From SAR116 cluster bacterium MED-G06 (GTDB lineage: Bacteria; Pseudomonadota; Alphaproteobacteria; Puniceispirillales; Puniceispirillaceae), in NCBI GenBank assembly GCA_002457745.1, contig NTKV01000003.1, positions 1-46,783 on the forward strand: DNA of 46,783 nucleotides. Reading direction: 5' to 3'. A program made the position numbers and the translations under genes. Below are positions 16,951 to 24,878 of the stretch, piece by piece. The notes under the pieces are model-generated. The model was given only the letters and a program-made list of their open reading frames with translations, made no database searches and was not told the DNA's origin. The stretch's first letter is position 1, and each line of letters opens with the position of its first letter.

Positions 16951-18569
16951 AATTCGGCCCCGTTCCGGTTGAGGACGCTGCCGGTGCTGTTCTGGCGCAT
17001 GCGGCGCGGCTTCCCGATGGCCGGTTGCGCAAGGGCATCCGGCTGACCGAAGCCGAGGTGGCGCGGCTGCAGGCCGCCGGGATCACCGAGGTGGTGGTGG
17101 CCCGCCTTGAGGATGGTGACGTTGACGAGGACGCTGCTGCCGATCGGGTCGCTACGGCGTTGATGCCAGCGGGTGTCCGGCTGTCGGTGGCGGCCACCGG
17201 CCGGGTGAATGTCTATGCTGTCGGACGTGGCATCGTGAGGTTTGATCGTGACCGGCTGAAGGCGGTCAACAAGATTGATGAGGGCATGACCATTGCCTGC
17301 GTCCAGCACAATCAGCTTGTCGAGGATGGCGACATGATCGCCACCCTGAAAGTCATTCCCTACAGCCTTCCCGGGACGGTGGTTGCCACCGTTGAACGTC
17401 AGGCCGGGGCCGGTCCCGTTCTGGCATTCCACAGGCTGACAGCGCGGCCCTTTGCGCTGATCCAGACGCGTGTCGATGGCATGAAGCCCTCGATTCTGGC
17501 AAGCACCGAAAAGGTGACGAAACAACGCCTGAACCAGCTGGGCTGTGCGCTGGTGGACAGCCGTGTCGTGGCGCATGATGAAGCCGAGGTGACCGCGGCC
17601 ATCGCCGCTGCGCGCGACCATGGTGCCGAGGCCATCCTGATCTGCGGTGCCTCGGCGATCAGCGACCGCCGTGATGTGGTGCCGGCGGCTGTGCTGGCCG
17701 CCGGTGGTCAGGTCGACAGGGTCGGCCTTCCCGCTGATCCCGGCAATCTGCTGATGGCGGCACAGCTTGACGGGATGCCGGTCATCGGCATGCCGGGATG
17801 TGCGCGTGCCCCCCGCCTGAACGGGTTTGACTGGGTGCTGCATCTGGTTCTGGCCGGCCTGCCGCTTGACGAGGATGAAATCGCGGACATGGCGATTGGC
17901 GGTCTGCTGATGGAGATTGCGTCACGACCCTTGCCACGCCGCATGGTCGAACGCCGCCAGCCTGACAATATCGCCATTGGCGGGGTGCTGCTTGCGGCAG
18001 GCATGTCGCGGCGCATGGGAACCGGCAACAAGCTTCTTGTCGAGATCGAGGGCGTTCCGATGGTGCGCCGCGCGGCGATGGCGATGCTGGAGGGTGGGAT
18101 TCGCGACCTTGTTGTCGTTGCCGGCCACGAACCCGACCATATAGCTGCCGCGCTTGACGGTCTGGCGGTCCGGATTGTTGAGAACCCTGATTTTGCCAAG
18201 GGCCAGGCAGGATCGGTGGCTGCCGGCGTGACGGCGCTGGCGGAGACGGTCTCGGGGGCGCTGATCGGGCTTGGCGACATGCCGTTCATCGCGCCGGAGC
18301 TTGTTGCCGAGATGATCAGCGACCATGGCGGGCTTGGCGATCACGAGGCCCGGATTTCCTTTCCGGTCTTTGCCGGACGCCGCGGCAATCCGGTCCTGTG
18401 GGGGCGGACCTTCTTCCCGGCCCTGTCCGGCCTTGCCGGGGATATTGGTGGCCGGGGTATCCTTGCCGAAAATCCGGCAGCGGTGAACAGCATCAGCTGG
18501 CATGACGACAGCATTTTGCGCGACATCGATACCGATGATGATCTGAAGCGTGAGAGTGCTGCCGAATAG
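16947..18569 (+). CDS. Molybdopterin-binding domain fused to MobA-like nucleotidyltransferase
   Basis: 540-residue two-domain protein closing the cox maturation operon. Residues ~1-335 look like a MoeA/MogA-type molybdopterin-binding module (GASAISDRRDVVPAAV, DPGNLLMAA, GMPGCARAPRLNGFDW). Residues ~340-540 are an NTP-transferase of the MobA/MocA type with signature LAAGMSRRMGTGNKLL beginning at 349, then GLGDMPFIAPELV and FAGRRGNPVLWG. Expected role: making the cytosine-dinucleotide form of the cofactor (MCD) for CoxL, as MocA does. The CTP preference is inferred from the cluster, not from specificity residues. The start overlaps coxF by ATGA. Such fusions are known in cox clusters. Confidence 0.88.
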   Translation: MKFGPVPVEDAAGAVLAHAARLPDGRLRKGIRLTEAEVARLQAAGITEVVVARLEDGDVDEDAAADRVATALMPAGVRLSVAATGRVNVYAVGRGIVRFDRDRLKAVNKIDEGMTIACVQHNQLVEDGDMIATLKVIPYSLPGTVVATVERQAGAGPVLAFHRLTARPFALIQTRVDGMKPSILASTEKVTKQRLNQLGCALVDSRVVAHDEAEVTAAIAAARDHGAEAILICGASAISDRRDVVPAAVLAAGGQVDRVGLPADPGNLLMAAQLDGMPVIGMPGCARAPRLNGFDWVLHLVLAGLPLDEDEIADMAIGGLLMEIASRPLPRRMVERRQPDNIAIGGVLLAAGMSRRMGTGNKLLVEIEGVPMVRRAAMAMLEGGIRDLVVVAGHEPDHIAAALDGLAVRIVENPDFAKGQAGSVAAGVTALAETVSGALIGLGDMPFIAPELVAEMISDHGGLGDHEARISFPVFAGRRGNPVLWGRTFFPALSGLAGDIGGRGILAENPAAVNSISWHDDSILRDIDTDDDLKRESAAE

Positions 18570-18631
18570 GTTTGTGGGCGGCGGCGTCGCGCTGCCGGGC
18601 GGCTTTCCTGCCGGTCTGGTCATGTTCGGAC

Positions 18632-18660
18632 TTGAACCTGTCAGCAAGGAGCGGTATATC
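18632..18660 (+). promoter_or_regulatory. Probable sigma-70 promoter for the DJ-1-like gene
   Basis: TTGAAC (18632-18637), 17-bp spacer, TATATC (18655-18660), about 138 bp before the DJ-1-like ATG and 62 bp after the cox operon stop. It suggests that the next three genes form a separate transcript. The rest of the 228-bp gap shows nothing I recognise. Confidence 0.55.
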
Positions 18661-18797
18661 GGCGGTGAATTCATGCCATCCATCCCTGCCACAACGATCT
18701 GCCGGGCCGTCAGCCTGTCCGGCAATGGCGCAGGGCACAGGCACAACCGGATCACCAGACAAAACCATCAACAGATAAAGAAACAGGAGCACGCCAC

Positions 18798-19310
18798 ATG
18801 CAGCTTTCCAACCTGACAGGCAAGACCGTCGCCATCATGGTCGCCAGCGGATTTGACGAGGACACCTTCATTGCCATCCAGCGCGCGATGATGTCCGTTA
18901 ACGCGAAACTGCGTGTCATTTCCCGCGATGCCGGCCTGACGAATGCCTGGAACGGAAGCAGCTGGGGCATGTCCTATCCGGTTGACGGCACGCTGTCGAC
19001 CACGCTTGCTGTCGATTACGACGCGGTGATCGTGCCGAAAGGCGAACGCCACGTTGCCACCCTGTCCGGCGAAGCGCATGCCAAGCGCCTTCTTCGCGCC
19101 TTTACCCGCGAAGACATGCCGATGCTGCTTCTCGATGATGCCCAGTCGCTTCTCGAGCTTGTCGACATCGCCGCGCCGGCTGCCGAGGAAGGCGCAACCC
19201 ATGCTGTTGCTGGTGGACTTGTCACCGGAACGGCAGAAGATCTCAATGCTGGCCTTGAGGCGTTAAACCGCGTCATGATCCGCGAAGATGGCGAAAGCGT
19301 CGCCGCCTGA
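18798..19310 (+). CDS. DJ-1/PfpI-like protein lacking the catalytic cysteine
   Basis: 170 residues, DJ-1/PfpI (class I glutamine amidotransferase-like) fold by pattern. Seen: TGKTVAIMVASGFDEDTF resembling the family's first strand and acidic loop, LRVISRDAG, DYDAVIVPKG, and DMPMLLLDDAQSLLEL where active members have an AICHG nucleophile elbow. Here an Asp-Ala stretch stands there, and the whole protein has no cysteine. So the cysteine-based activity of this family (protease, deglycase, glyoxalase) is not expected; it may be a binding or sensing protein. A GGAG ribosome binding site precedes the ATG. It is followed by the DUF1289 and methyltransferase genes on the same strand. Confidence 0.7.
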   Translation: MQLSNLTGKTVAIMVASGFDEDTFIAIQRAMMSVNAKLRVISRDAGLTNAWNGSSWGMSYPVDGTLSTTLAVDYDAVIVPKGERHVATLSGEAHAKRLLRAFTREDMPMLLLDDAQSLLELVDIAAPAAEEGATHAVAGGLVTGTAEDLNAGLEALNRVMIREDGESVAA

Positions 19311-19341
19311 GACTGCGCCGCATCCGAACCGGGGTCGCTCC

Positions 19342-19560
19342 ATGTCTGACGAGACAGCGCTGCCATCGCCCTGCATTTCGATATGCCAGCTCGACCGTGA
19401 CAGCGGTCGCTGCGTAGGCTGTTATCGTACGGGTGCGGAAATTGCCGCCTGGCGGTCGATGTCACCTGATGCGCAGCGTGATCTTCTCGAGGTGCTGCGG
19501 GACCGCCGCGCCACCGCCACCGGCATAAGGCGTCGCCCGACGCGCCGCCGCCAAGGATAG
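19342..19560 (+). CDS. DUF1289 small cysteine-rich protein
   Basis: 72-residue protein of the DUF1289 family, function unknown. Seen: the family signature SPCISICQLDRDSGRCVGCYRTGAEI at residues 9-34 shows four cysteines that could bind a metal, and is followed by W..M....R.DLL and a basic Arg-rich tail. The ATG at 19342 is chosen because the domain starts directly after it; an upstream in-frame ATG at 19288 lies inside the previous gene. It ends 3 bp before the methyltransferase start, so the two are probably coupled. A ferredoxin-like or Fe-S accessory role is only a guess. Confidence 0.85.
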   Translation: MSDETALPSPCISICQLDRDSGRCVGCYRTGAEIAAWRSMSPDAQRDLLEVLRDRRATATGIRRRPTRRRQG

Positions 19561-19563
19561 ACC

Positions 19564-20607
19564 ATGACCACCCAGAATGTAGTTGAAGAATGTCTCGAGG
19601 ATGGTGGGGTCATCCTTGCTGACGGTGCCACAGGTACGAATTTCTTCAACAAGGGTCTGGAGACCGGTTATCCGCCGGAACTCTGGAATGTCGAGCGTCC
19701 GGATGATGTCATGGACCTCCATACTGCTTTCATTGCTGCCGGATCACGGCTGATCCTGACCAATTCCTTTGGCGGGACGGCGCACCGGCTGAAGCTTCAT
19801 GACTCGCAGGACCGCGTCGGTGAGTTGAACCTTGCCGCGGCAAAACTGGCACGCCGGGCGGCGGATGACGGCCGTGACCGGTTTGGCGAGACGGTGCTGG
19901 TCGCCGGATCGATGGGGCCGACAGGTGAGCTGTTCAAACCGATGGGCGCGCTGGATTATGATGAGGCCCTGCAGGCCTTCACCGCCCAGGCCGAAGCGCT
20001 GGCCGAGGGGGGTGCCGACCTGCTCTGGGTAGAGACGATGTCATCGCTTGAAGAGGTTCAGGCCGCCATCGACGCGGCTCTCTCCTGCGGGCTTCCGGTT
20101 GCCGCCTGCATGACCTTTGATACCGCCGCGCGCAGCATGATGGGGGTGCTGCCTGCCGACTTCGTTCGTGATTCCGCCGGATATGGCGCCAGCCTTGTCG
20201 GCGCGAATTGCGGGATTGGTCCGGCTGAACTGATGCATTCGGTGCGCGAGATGCTGCCGGTCACCGATATGCCGGTGATTGCCAAGGGTAATTGTGGCAT
20301 CCCGAGCTATGTCGAAGGTGAAATCCACTACCATGGGACGCCCGAGCTGATGGGCCATTATGCCTGTTTTGCGCGCGACGCAGGCATTCGGGTGATTGGC
20401 GGGTGCTGTGGCACCACCCCGGCGCATGTCGAGGCGATGGCCGCCGCGCTGCAGGCAACACCAAGGCGTGATTTTGACCCGGTGGCCGCCGAAGCCGCCC
20501 TTGGCACCCCATGGAAAGACCTGCCGACACCACCAAAGGGCGATGGCGGTGATGCGGGACGGGCCGCGCGTGGTCGCGGACGTGGCCGCCGCCGGTCGCG
20601 CGCCTGA
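19564..20607 (+). CDS. bhmT: Betaine-homocysteine S-methyltransferase
   Basis: Zinc-dependent homocysteine methyltransferase, 347 residues, cytoplasmic; forms methionine, most likely from glycine betaine. Seen: ILADGATGTNFF near the start, ILTNSFGGTAHRL, GSMGPTGELF, LLWVETMSS, and the three zinc cysteines C216 (GANCG) and C281-C282 (GGCCGT). Residues ~332-347 form an unusual Gly/Arg tail (GRAARGRGRGRRRSRA) beyond the barrel. AAGGA precedes the ATG. A link to the DJ-1-like and DUF1289 genes is positional only. Methyl donors other than betaine (S-methylmethionine, dimethylsulfonio compounds) cannot be excluded from sequence. Confidence 0.88.
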   Translation: MTTQNVVEECLEDGGVILADGATGTNFFNKGLETGYPPELWNVERPDDVMDLHTAFIAAGSRLILTNSFGGTAHRLKLHDSQDRVGELNLAAAKLARRAADDGRDRFGETVLVAGSMGPTGELFKPMGALDYDEALQAFTAQAEALAEGGADLLWVETMSSLEEVQAAIDAALSCGLPVAACMTFDTAARSMMGVLPADFVRDSAGYGASLVGANCGIGPAELMHSVREMLPVTDMPVIAKGNCGIPSYVEGEIHYHGTPELMGHYACFARDAGIRVIGGCCGTTPAHVEAMAAALQATPRRDFDPVAAEAALGTPWKDLPTPPKGDGGDAGRAARGRGRGRRRSRA

Positions 20608-20636
20608 CTGGCATCTGACCGGCACCTGACCGGCAT
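20604..20636. repeat. 11-bp tandem repeat, 3 units
   Basis: Three contiguous units of CTGACCGGCAT (20604-20614, 20615-20625, 20626-20636) with one or no changes. The first unit contains the bhmT stop codon TGA, so the array starts at the gene end. Confidence 0.8.
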
Positions 20637-20670
20637 CTGGGACCTGTTGCTGGCCGGTTGTGCAAGCCGG

Positions 20671-20699
20671 TTGCGGAAGCGGGTCATTCTTTGCATACT
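20671..20699 (+). promoter_or_regulatory. Probable aspS promoter
   Basis: TTGCGG (20671-20676), 17-bp spacer, CATACT (20694-20699), about 74 bp upstream of the aspS ATG. Spacing is ideal and both boxes match 4 of 6 consensus positions. Confidence 0.5.
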
Positions 20700-20772
20700 G
20701 CGCGCGTTTTTGCCGACCGGCAGCCTGACCTGAACGGGCCGCTGGCAAACCGATTTTTCCAGCCGGAGTTTT

Positions 20773-22545
20773 ATGATGCACGCCTTTCGCTCACACACAT
20801 GCGGCGAGCTTACCGAATCCCATGTTGGCCAAGCTGTCCGCCTTTCTGGCTGGATCAATCGCAAGCGTGATCACGGACAGCTGGTCTTTGTCGACCTTCG
20901 CGACCATTACGGGCTGACGCAATGCGTCATCGACAGCTCTGACGAGGCTTTTGCCGCGGTCGAGGCAACACGTCTTGAATCGGTTGTCACCATCACCGGC
21001 ACGGTGCTGAAGCGCAGCGACGAGACCATCAACACGACATTGCCGACAGGCCATGTCGAGGTGCGGATCGAACAGTTCGAAGTGCAGTCGGCTGCCGACA
21101 CGCTGCCGCTGCAGGTCAATTCCGATGTTGATTCCGGGGAGGAGACGCGGCTTCGCTACCGTTATCTCGATCTGCGCCGGTCACGCCCGCATGACAACAT
21201 CATGCTGCGCGCCCAGATCATCCAATCGATCCGGGCCCGCATGGTGGCGCAGGGCTTCACCGAATTCCAGACGCCGATCCTGACAGCCTCCTCGCCGGAG
21301 GGCGCGCGCGATTTTCTGGTGCCGGCACGTCTTCATCCAGGCAAGTTCTACGCGCTGCCGCAGGCGCCGCAGCAGTTCAAGCAGCTGGTGATGGTCTCCG
21401 GCTTCGACCGCTATTTCCAGATCGCGCCCTGTTTCCGTGACGAGGACAGCCGCGCCGACCGCAGCCCGGGCGAATTCTACCAGCTTGACCTGGAGATGAG
21501 CTTTGTCGAGCAGCAGGATGTGTTCGATGCTGTCGAGCCGGTGATCCGGGGTGTCTTCGAGGAATTTTCCGACAAGGCGGTGGATCAGGAGTTCATCCAT
21601 ATCCCCTTTGCCGAGTCGATGCTGAAATACGGCAATGACAAGCCCGACCTTCGCATTCCGATCGAGATCTGCGATGTCACCGAGACCTTCCGTGGCTCCG
21701 GCTTCTCGATCTTTGCCAAGGCTGTCGAGGCTGGCAGCGTCGTCCGCGCTGTCCCCGGACCGAAATGCGGCAGCCGTGCCATCGCCGACAGGATGAACAG
21801 CTGGGCGCAGTCAGAGGGTGCCCCCGGCATGGGCTACATCATCTATGGTGAAGGCGAGGCACGTGGACCTGTGGCCAAGGCGCTTGGCCCCGAAAAGGCC
21901 GAAGAGATCCGTCAGGCGACCGGTGTCGGTGACGGCGATGCCGTGTTCTTCGCCTGCGCCGAGGAAGCCGCAGCCGCCAGCCTGGCCGGGCGGGCACGGG
22001 TGCGCATCGGCGAAGAGCAGGGGCTGATCGACAATTCAGTCTTCCGCTTTGCCTGGATCGTCGATTTCCCGATGTTCGAGGCTGACGAGACAACCGGCAA
22101 GATCGATTTCTCGCATAACCCGTTCTCCATGCCACAGGGGGGCCTGAAGGCCCTTGAGGAACAGGACCCGCTGACAATCAATGCCTGGCAATATGACCTT
22201 GTCTGTAACGGCGTTGAGCTGTCATCCGGCGCCATCCGGAACCACCTTCCCGAGGTGATGTACAAGGCTTTTGAAATTGCCGGTTATGACCACAGCGTTG
22301 TCGATGACAAGTTCCCGGCGATGATCAACGCCTTCCGCTTTGGTGCCCCGCCGCACGGTGGCATCGCCCCCGGGATCGACCGCATGGTGATGCTGATCGC
22401 CGACGAGCCGAATATCCGCGAGGTGATTCTGTTCCCGATGAACGGCAAGGCCGAGGATCTCATGATGGCGGCCCCGTCAGACGTCGATGACAGCGCGCTT
22501 GCCGAGCTTCACATCCGCCGCGCCCCGGCACCAAAGAAATCCTGA
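20773..22545 (+). CDS. aspS: Aspartyl-tRNA synthetase
   Basis: Class IIb synthetase charging tRNA-Asp, 590 residues, the full bacterial type. Seen: N-terminal OB fold ([27 protein letters not shown]), motif 2 region [24 protein letters not shown], the bacterial GAD insertion ([16 protein letters not shown] through [13 protein letters not shown]), FPMFE, and motif 3 [21 protein letters not shown] lies upstream; ATG 20773 or the next codon 20776 may start. Many alphaproteobacteria rely on a non-discriminating AspRS that also charges tRNA-Asn; whether this applies here needs knowledge of asnS in the genome. It is convergent with ctaA, 22 bp apart. Confidence 0.97.
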   Translation: MMHAFRSHTCGELTESHVGQAVRLSGWINRKRDHGQLVFVDLRDHYGLTQCVIDSSDEAFAAVEATRLESVVTITGTVLKRSDETINTTLPTGHVEVRIEQFEVQSAADTLPLQVNSDVDSGEETRLRYRYLDLRRSRPHDNIMLRAQIIQSIRARMVAQGFTEFQTPILTASSPEGARDFLVPARLHPGKFYALPQAPQQFKQLVMVSGFDRYFQIAPCFRDEDSRADRSPGEFYQLDLEMSFVEQQDVFDAVEPVIRGVFEEFSDKAVDQEFIHIPFAESMLKYGNDKPDLRIPIEICDVTETFRGSGFSIFAKAVEAGSVVRAVPGPKCGSRAIADRMNSWAQSEGAPGMGYIIYGEGEARGPVAKALGPEKAEEIRQATGVGDGDAVFFACAEEAAAASLAGRARVRIGEEQGLIDNSVFRFAWIVDFPMFEADETTGKIDFSHNPFSMPQGGLKALEEQDPLTINAWQYDLVCNGVELSSGAIRNHLPEVMYKAFEIAGYDHSVVDDKFPAMINAFRFGAPPHGGIAPGIDRMVMLIADEPNIREVILFPMNGKAEDLMMAAPSDVDDSALAELHIRRAPAPKKS

Positions 22546-22567
22546 CGACTGGTATGACCGGGTGCGG

Positions 22568-23599
22568 CTAGCGCGGCATCCGGTGGATTGTCCAGGTCAG
22601 GCTTGCCAGAAGCAGCACCGCGCCGCTCTGGTGCAGGGCACCAAGCGAGACCGGCACGCCCTGAAGCAGCACGGCTATGCCAAGCACGAATTGCGCCACG
22701 ACGACAGCAAGGACAAGCGTTGCCGGCCCGCGGGCCGCCGGATGGCGGCGGCCACGAAGGGCCAGCGTGATCACCGCAAGTGCGGCAAGCAGCGCGATCC
22801 AGCGGTGGTGGAACTGGGCTGACGCCGGATTTTCAAAGGCGTCAAAAAGCCCTTCCTCGCCATACTCCACCGGGACCAGACCGTCGCCCATCAGCGGGTA
22901 GTGGTTGTAGAGAAGGCCGGCATCCATGCCGGCGACAAGCGCTCCGGCCAGAATGGTCAAGACCACGATGACCAGCGTTCCGCCGGCATGACCGCGCGGC
23001 AATGGGGCCCGGCCGTAGCGGATGTCAAAGGCCGTCCACAACAGCATGCCGAAGATCAGCAGCGCCATACCAAGATGCACGGCAAGCCTGTATTGCGATA
23101 CGGTGGCATCGGCCGTCAGACCGGACTTCACCATCCACCAACCGATCACACCCTGCGATCCGCCAAGAGCCAGCAGTATGAAGAGGCGCCCGCCAAAGCC
23201 GTTCGGCACATTCCGGCGAATGATCAGCCACAGGAAGGGCAGACCGAAAGCAACGCCCAGAATCCGGCCCCACAGCCGGTGCACATATTCCCAGAAGAAG
23301 ATCGTCTTGAAGCCGGCAAGGTCCATGCCGTAGTTGAACTCGTTATATTCCGGCGAGGCCAGATAGAGATCGTAGACACGCTGCCACTCGGCGGCACTGA
23401 GCGGGGGAAGCGTTCCCATCAGCGGCCGCCATTCGACCATCGACAGCCCGCTGCCGGTCAGGCGCGTGACCCCGCCGATCAACACCATAACGGCAACCAG
23501 AACCGCCATCACGATCAGCCACCAGAATGCAAAATTGTCGGTCCGCGTCGCCAATGGCGCGCGGTTAGCCACTTCAGTCGCAGACATATAAGACAGCAT
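22568..23599 (-). CDS. ctaA: Heme A synthase CtaA/COX15
   Basis: Inner-membrane enzyme oxidising heme O to heme A for aa3-type cytochrome oxidase. About 343 residues from ATG 23599. Seen: first membrane segment followed by GGVTRLTGSGLSMVEWRP.GT.PP, EYNEFNYGMDLAGFKTIFFWEYVHRLWGR (conserved E and heme-ligand H), VHLGMALLIF, HHRWIALLA and LGALHQSGAVLLL with later His residues, about eight membrane segments. This is the COX15-like type without the paired extracellular cysteines of Bacillus CtaA. ATG 23587 is an alternative start; an extension to 23680 is unlikely. It indicates an aerobic respiratory chain with heme A. Confidence 0.93.
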   Translation of the reverse strand: MLSYMSATEVANRAPLATRTDNFAFWWLIVMAVLVAVMVLIGGVTRLTGSGLSMVEWRPLMGTLPPLSAAEWQRVYDLYLASPEYNEFNYGMDLAGFKTIFFWEYVHRLWGRILGVAFGLPFLWLIIRRNVPNGFGGRLFILLALGGSQGVIGWWMVKSGLTADATVSQYRLAVHLGMALLIFGMLLWTAFDIRYGRAPLPRGHAGGTLVIVVLTILAGALVAGMDAGLLYNHYPLMGDGLVPVEYGEEGLFDAFENPASAQFHHRWIALLAALAVITLALRGRRHPAARGPATLVLAVVVAQFVLGIAVLLQGVPVSLGALHQSGAVLLLASLTWTIHRMPR

Positions 23600-23948
23600 G
23601 ACAGGGTCCCCGGGGATGGTGTGCCAGCCGGCACATGCCCGGCACCCTTGCGATATAGCAAGGCCGAACCAGGCTTGCAAACAGGTGCAAATGCCGCATC
23701 TGCGATATGGCGGTGTGACCTGCGATGCCGGAACCAGCGGATCACATTCGCTGGAATTTGCCGGTTGCTAGAAAAAGCACATCCCGTGCAGCCAAGCGCA
23801 GGAAAAGCTTTTCTGAAGCTGTGTCTTCATCCTTGCCTTGCGGTGAAGGGGATTTAGCCTGAGCCCTCCAATGGCGTCCCGGCTCCTGTTTGCCTGTTAC
23901 CCGATCCTGTGCCGAGAAGGGACCTTGAAGCAAGGAACGGGTGCGGCA
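23600..23948. other. Divergent intergenic region ctaA/cysG
   Basis: 349 bp with no convincing gene. It contains a perfect inverted repeat CCTTGC-N6-GCAAGG (23646-23663) and a smaller one GTGCC-N4-GGCAC (23621-23634), both just upstream of ctaA and so candidate operators. On the cysG side an AAGGAA sits before the chosen ATG. No clear sigma-70 promoter was found. Confidence 0.5.
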
Positions 23949-24878
23949 ATGGCACGGCATTTTCCCATTTTCATTGACCTTGGCAGGTCGCCGCCCCTTG
24001 TTGTCGGCGCCCAGCCCGGGCTGGCGGCGAAGATGCGCCTTCTTGGCAGCTTTGCGTCACGCATTGACCTGGTCACCGGTAGAGACGTGCCGCAACCGGC
24101 CCTTGACCTGCCTTGCGTCACCGCTATCGCCGGTATATCGCTGCAAGACGCTGCCACTTTGTTCACTGGCCGGTCCCTGATCCTGATCGATACTGGCGAC
24201 CACTTGCTTGATGAAAGACTGTCCTTGCAGGCCCGCGCCATCGGCGTGCCGGTGAATGTGCCTGACAAGCCGGCCCTATGCAGCTTCTATCTCGGCTCGA
24301 TCGTCGACCGCGATCCGGTGATTCTCTCGATATCCACCGGCGGTTTCGCCCCGGTGCTTGCGCAGCGACTTCGCGCCGCCATCGAGGACTGGCTGCCGCA
24401 TCGCTATGGCAGGCTGGCGCTCTATCTGAACCGCATCAGGCATCGCATCCGGACCCTGCCTGCCGCGCGCCGGCGTCGGCTGCAGCACCGGATCATCGAT
24501 GACCAGGCGGCGAGCAGGGTCATCGAGGGTGATGAGGCCCGCGCCGACGCGCTTGTGATGGAGATGCTGACGGACAAGCCGGCGCAGGATCGCGGTGGCC
24601 TGCATGTCATCACCAACAAGGGCAGCGATCCGGCGCAGCTGAACCGACGCCAGATCGAGGCGATCCGCAACGCCGATGTGATACTGCATCCGCCCGGTGA
24701 GATGCCGGAGCTTGTCCATCTGGCGCGCCGCGAGGTGGAGCTGGTGTCCGCCGAGCCGGCAATGGCGCGGGCGCAGGCGGCGTCGATGATGGCCCGCGGG
24801 CTCGAGGTGGTTATCACAGGTGCCGCCAGACCCCCGGCACAGTCGGCGGCGCTGCCCATGGCCGGGAGGCCGACATGA
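23949..24878 (+). CDS. cysG: CysG-like siroheme synthase with vestigial SUMT part
   Basis: 309 residues. The N-terminal ~200 residues match the precorrin-2 dehydrogenase/sirohydrochlorin ferrochelatase module: FPIFIDLGRSPPLVVG, then NVPDKPALCSF with the catalytic Asp at 106, IVDRDPVILSISTGGFAPVLAQRLR. The usual NAD-binding GGG after VVG is replaced by AQPG. Residues 217-294 align by eye with only the first part of a uroporphyrinogen-III methyltransferase: ITNKGSDP (221-228) stands where GAGPGDP is expected, then IEAIRNADVILHPP and LARREVELV, ending at GLEVVITGAARP where the GGDP motif should be. The rest of the ~250-residue domain is missing. So methylation must come from another gene. The stop overlaps the next start by ATGA. 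Confidence 0.8.
   Translation: MARHFPIFIDLGRSPPLVVGAQPGLAAKMRLLGSFASRIDLVTGRDVPQPALDLPCVTAIAGISLQDAATLFTGRSLILIDTGDHLLDERLSLQARAIGVPVNVPDKPALCSFYLGSIVDRDPVILSISTGGFAPVLAQRLRAAIEDWLPHRYGRLALYLNRIRHRIRTLPAARRRRLQHRIIDDQAASRVIEGDEARADALVMEMLTDKPAQDRGGLHVITNKGSDPAQLNRRQIEAIRNADVILHPPGEMPELVHLARREVELVSAEPAMARAQAASMMARGLEVVITGAARPPAQSAALPMAGRPT

Noticed and set aside
18550-18816. Short plus-strand frame between the cox operon and the DJ-1-like gene
   Set aside because: No ribosome binding site, no family pattern, and it crosses the probable promoter and the next start codon.
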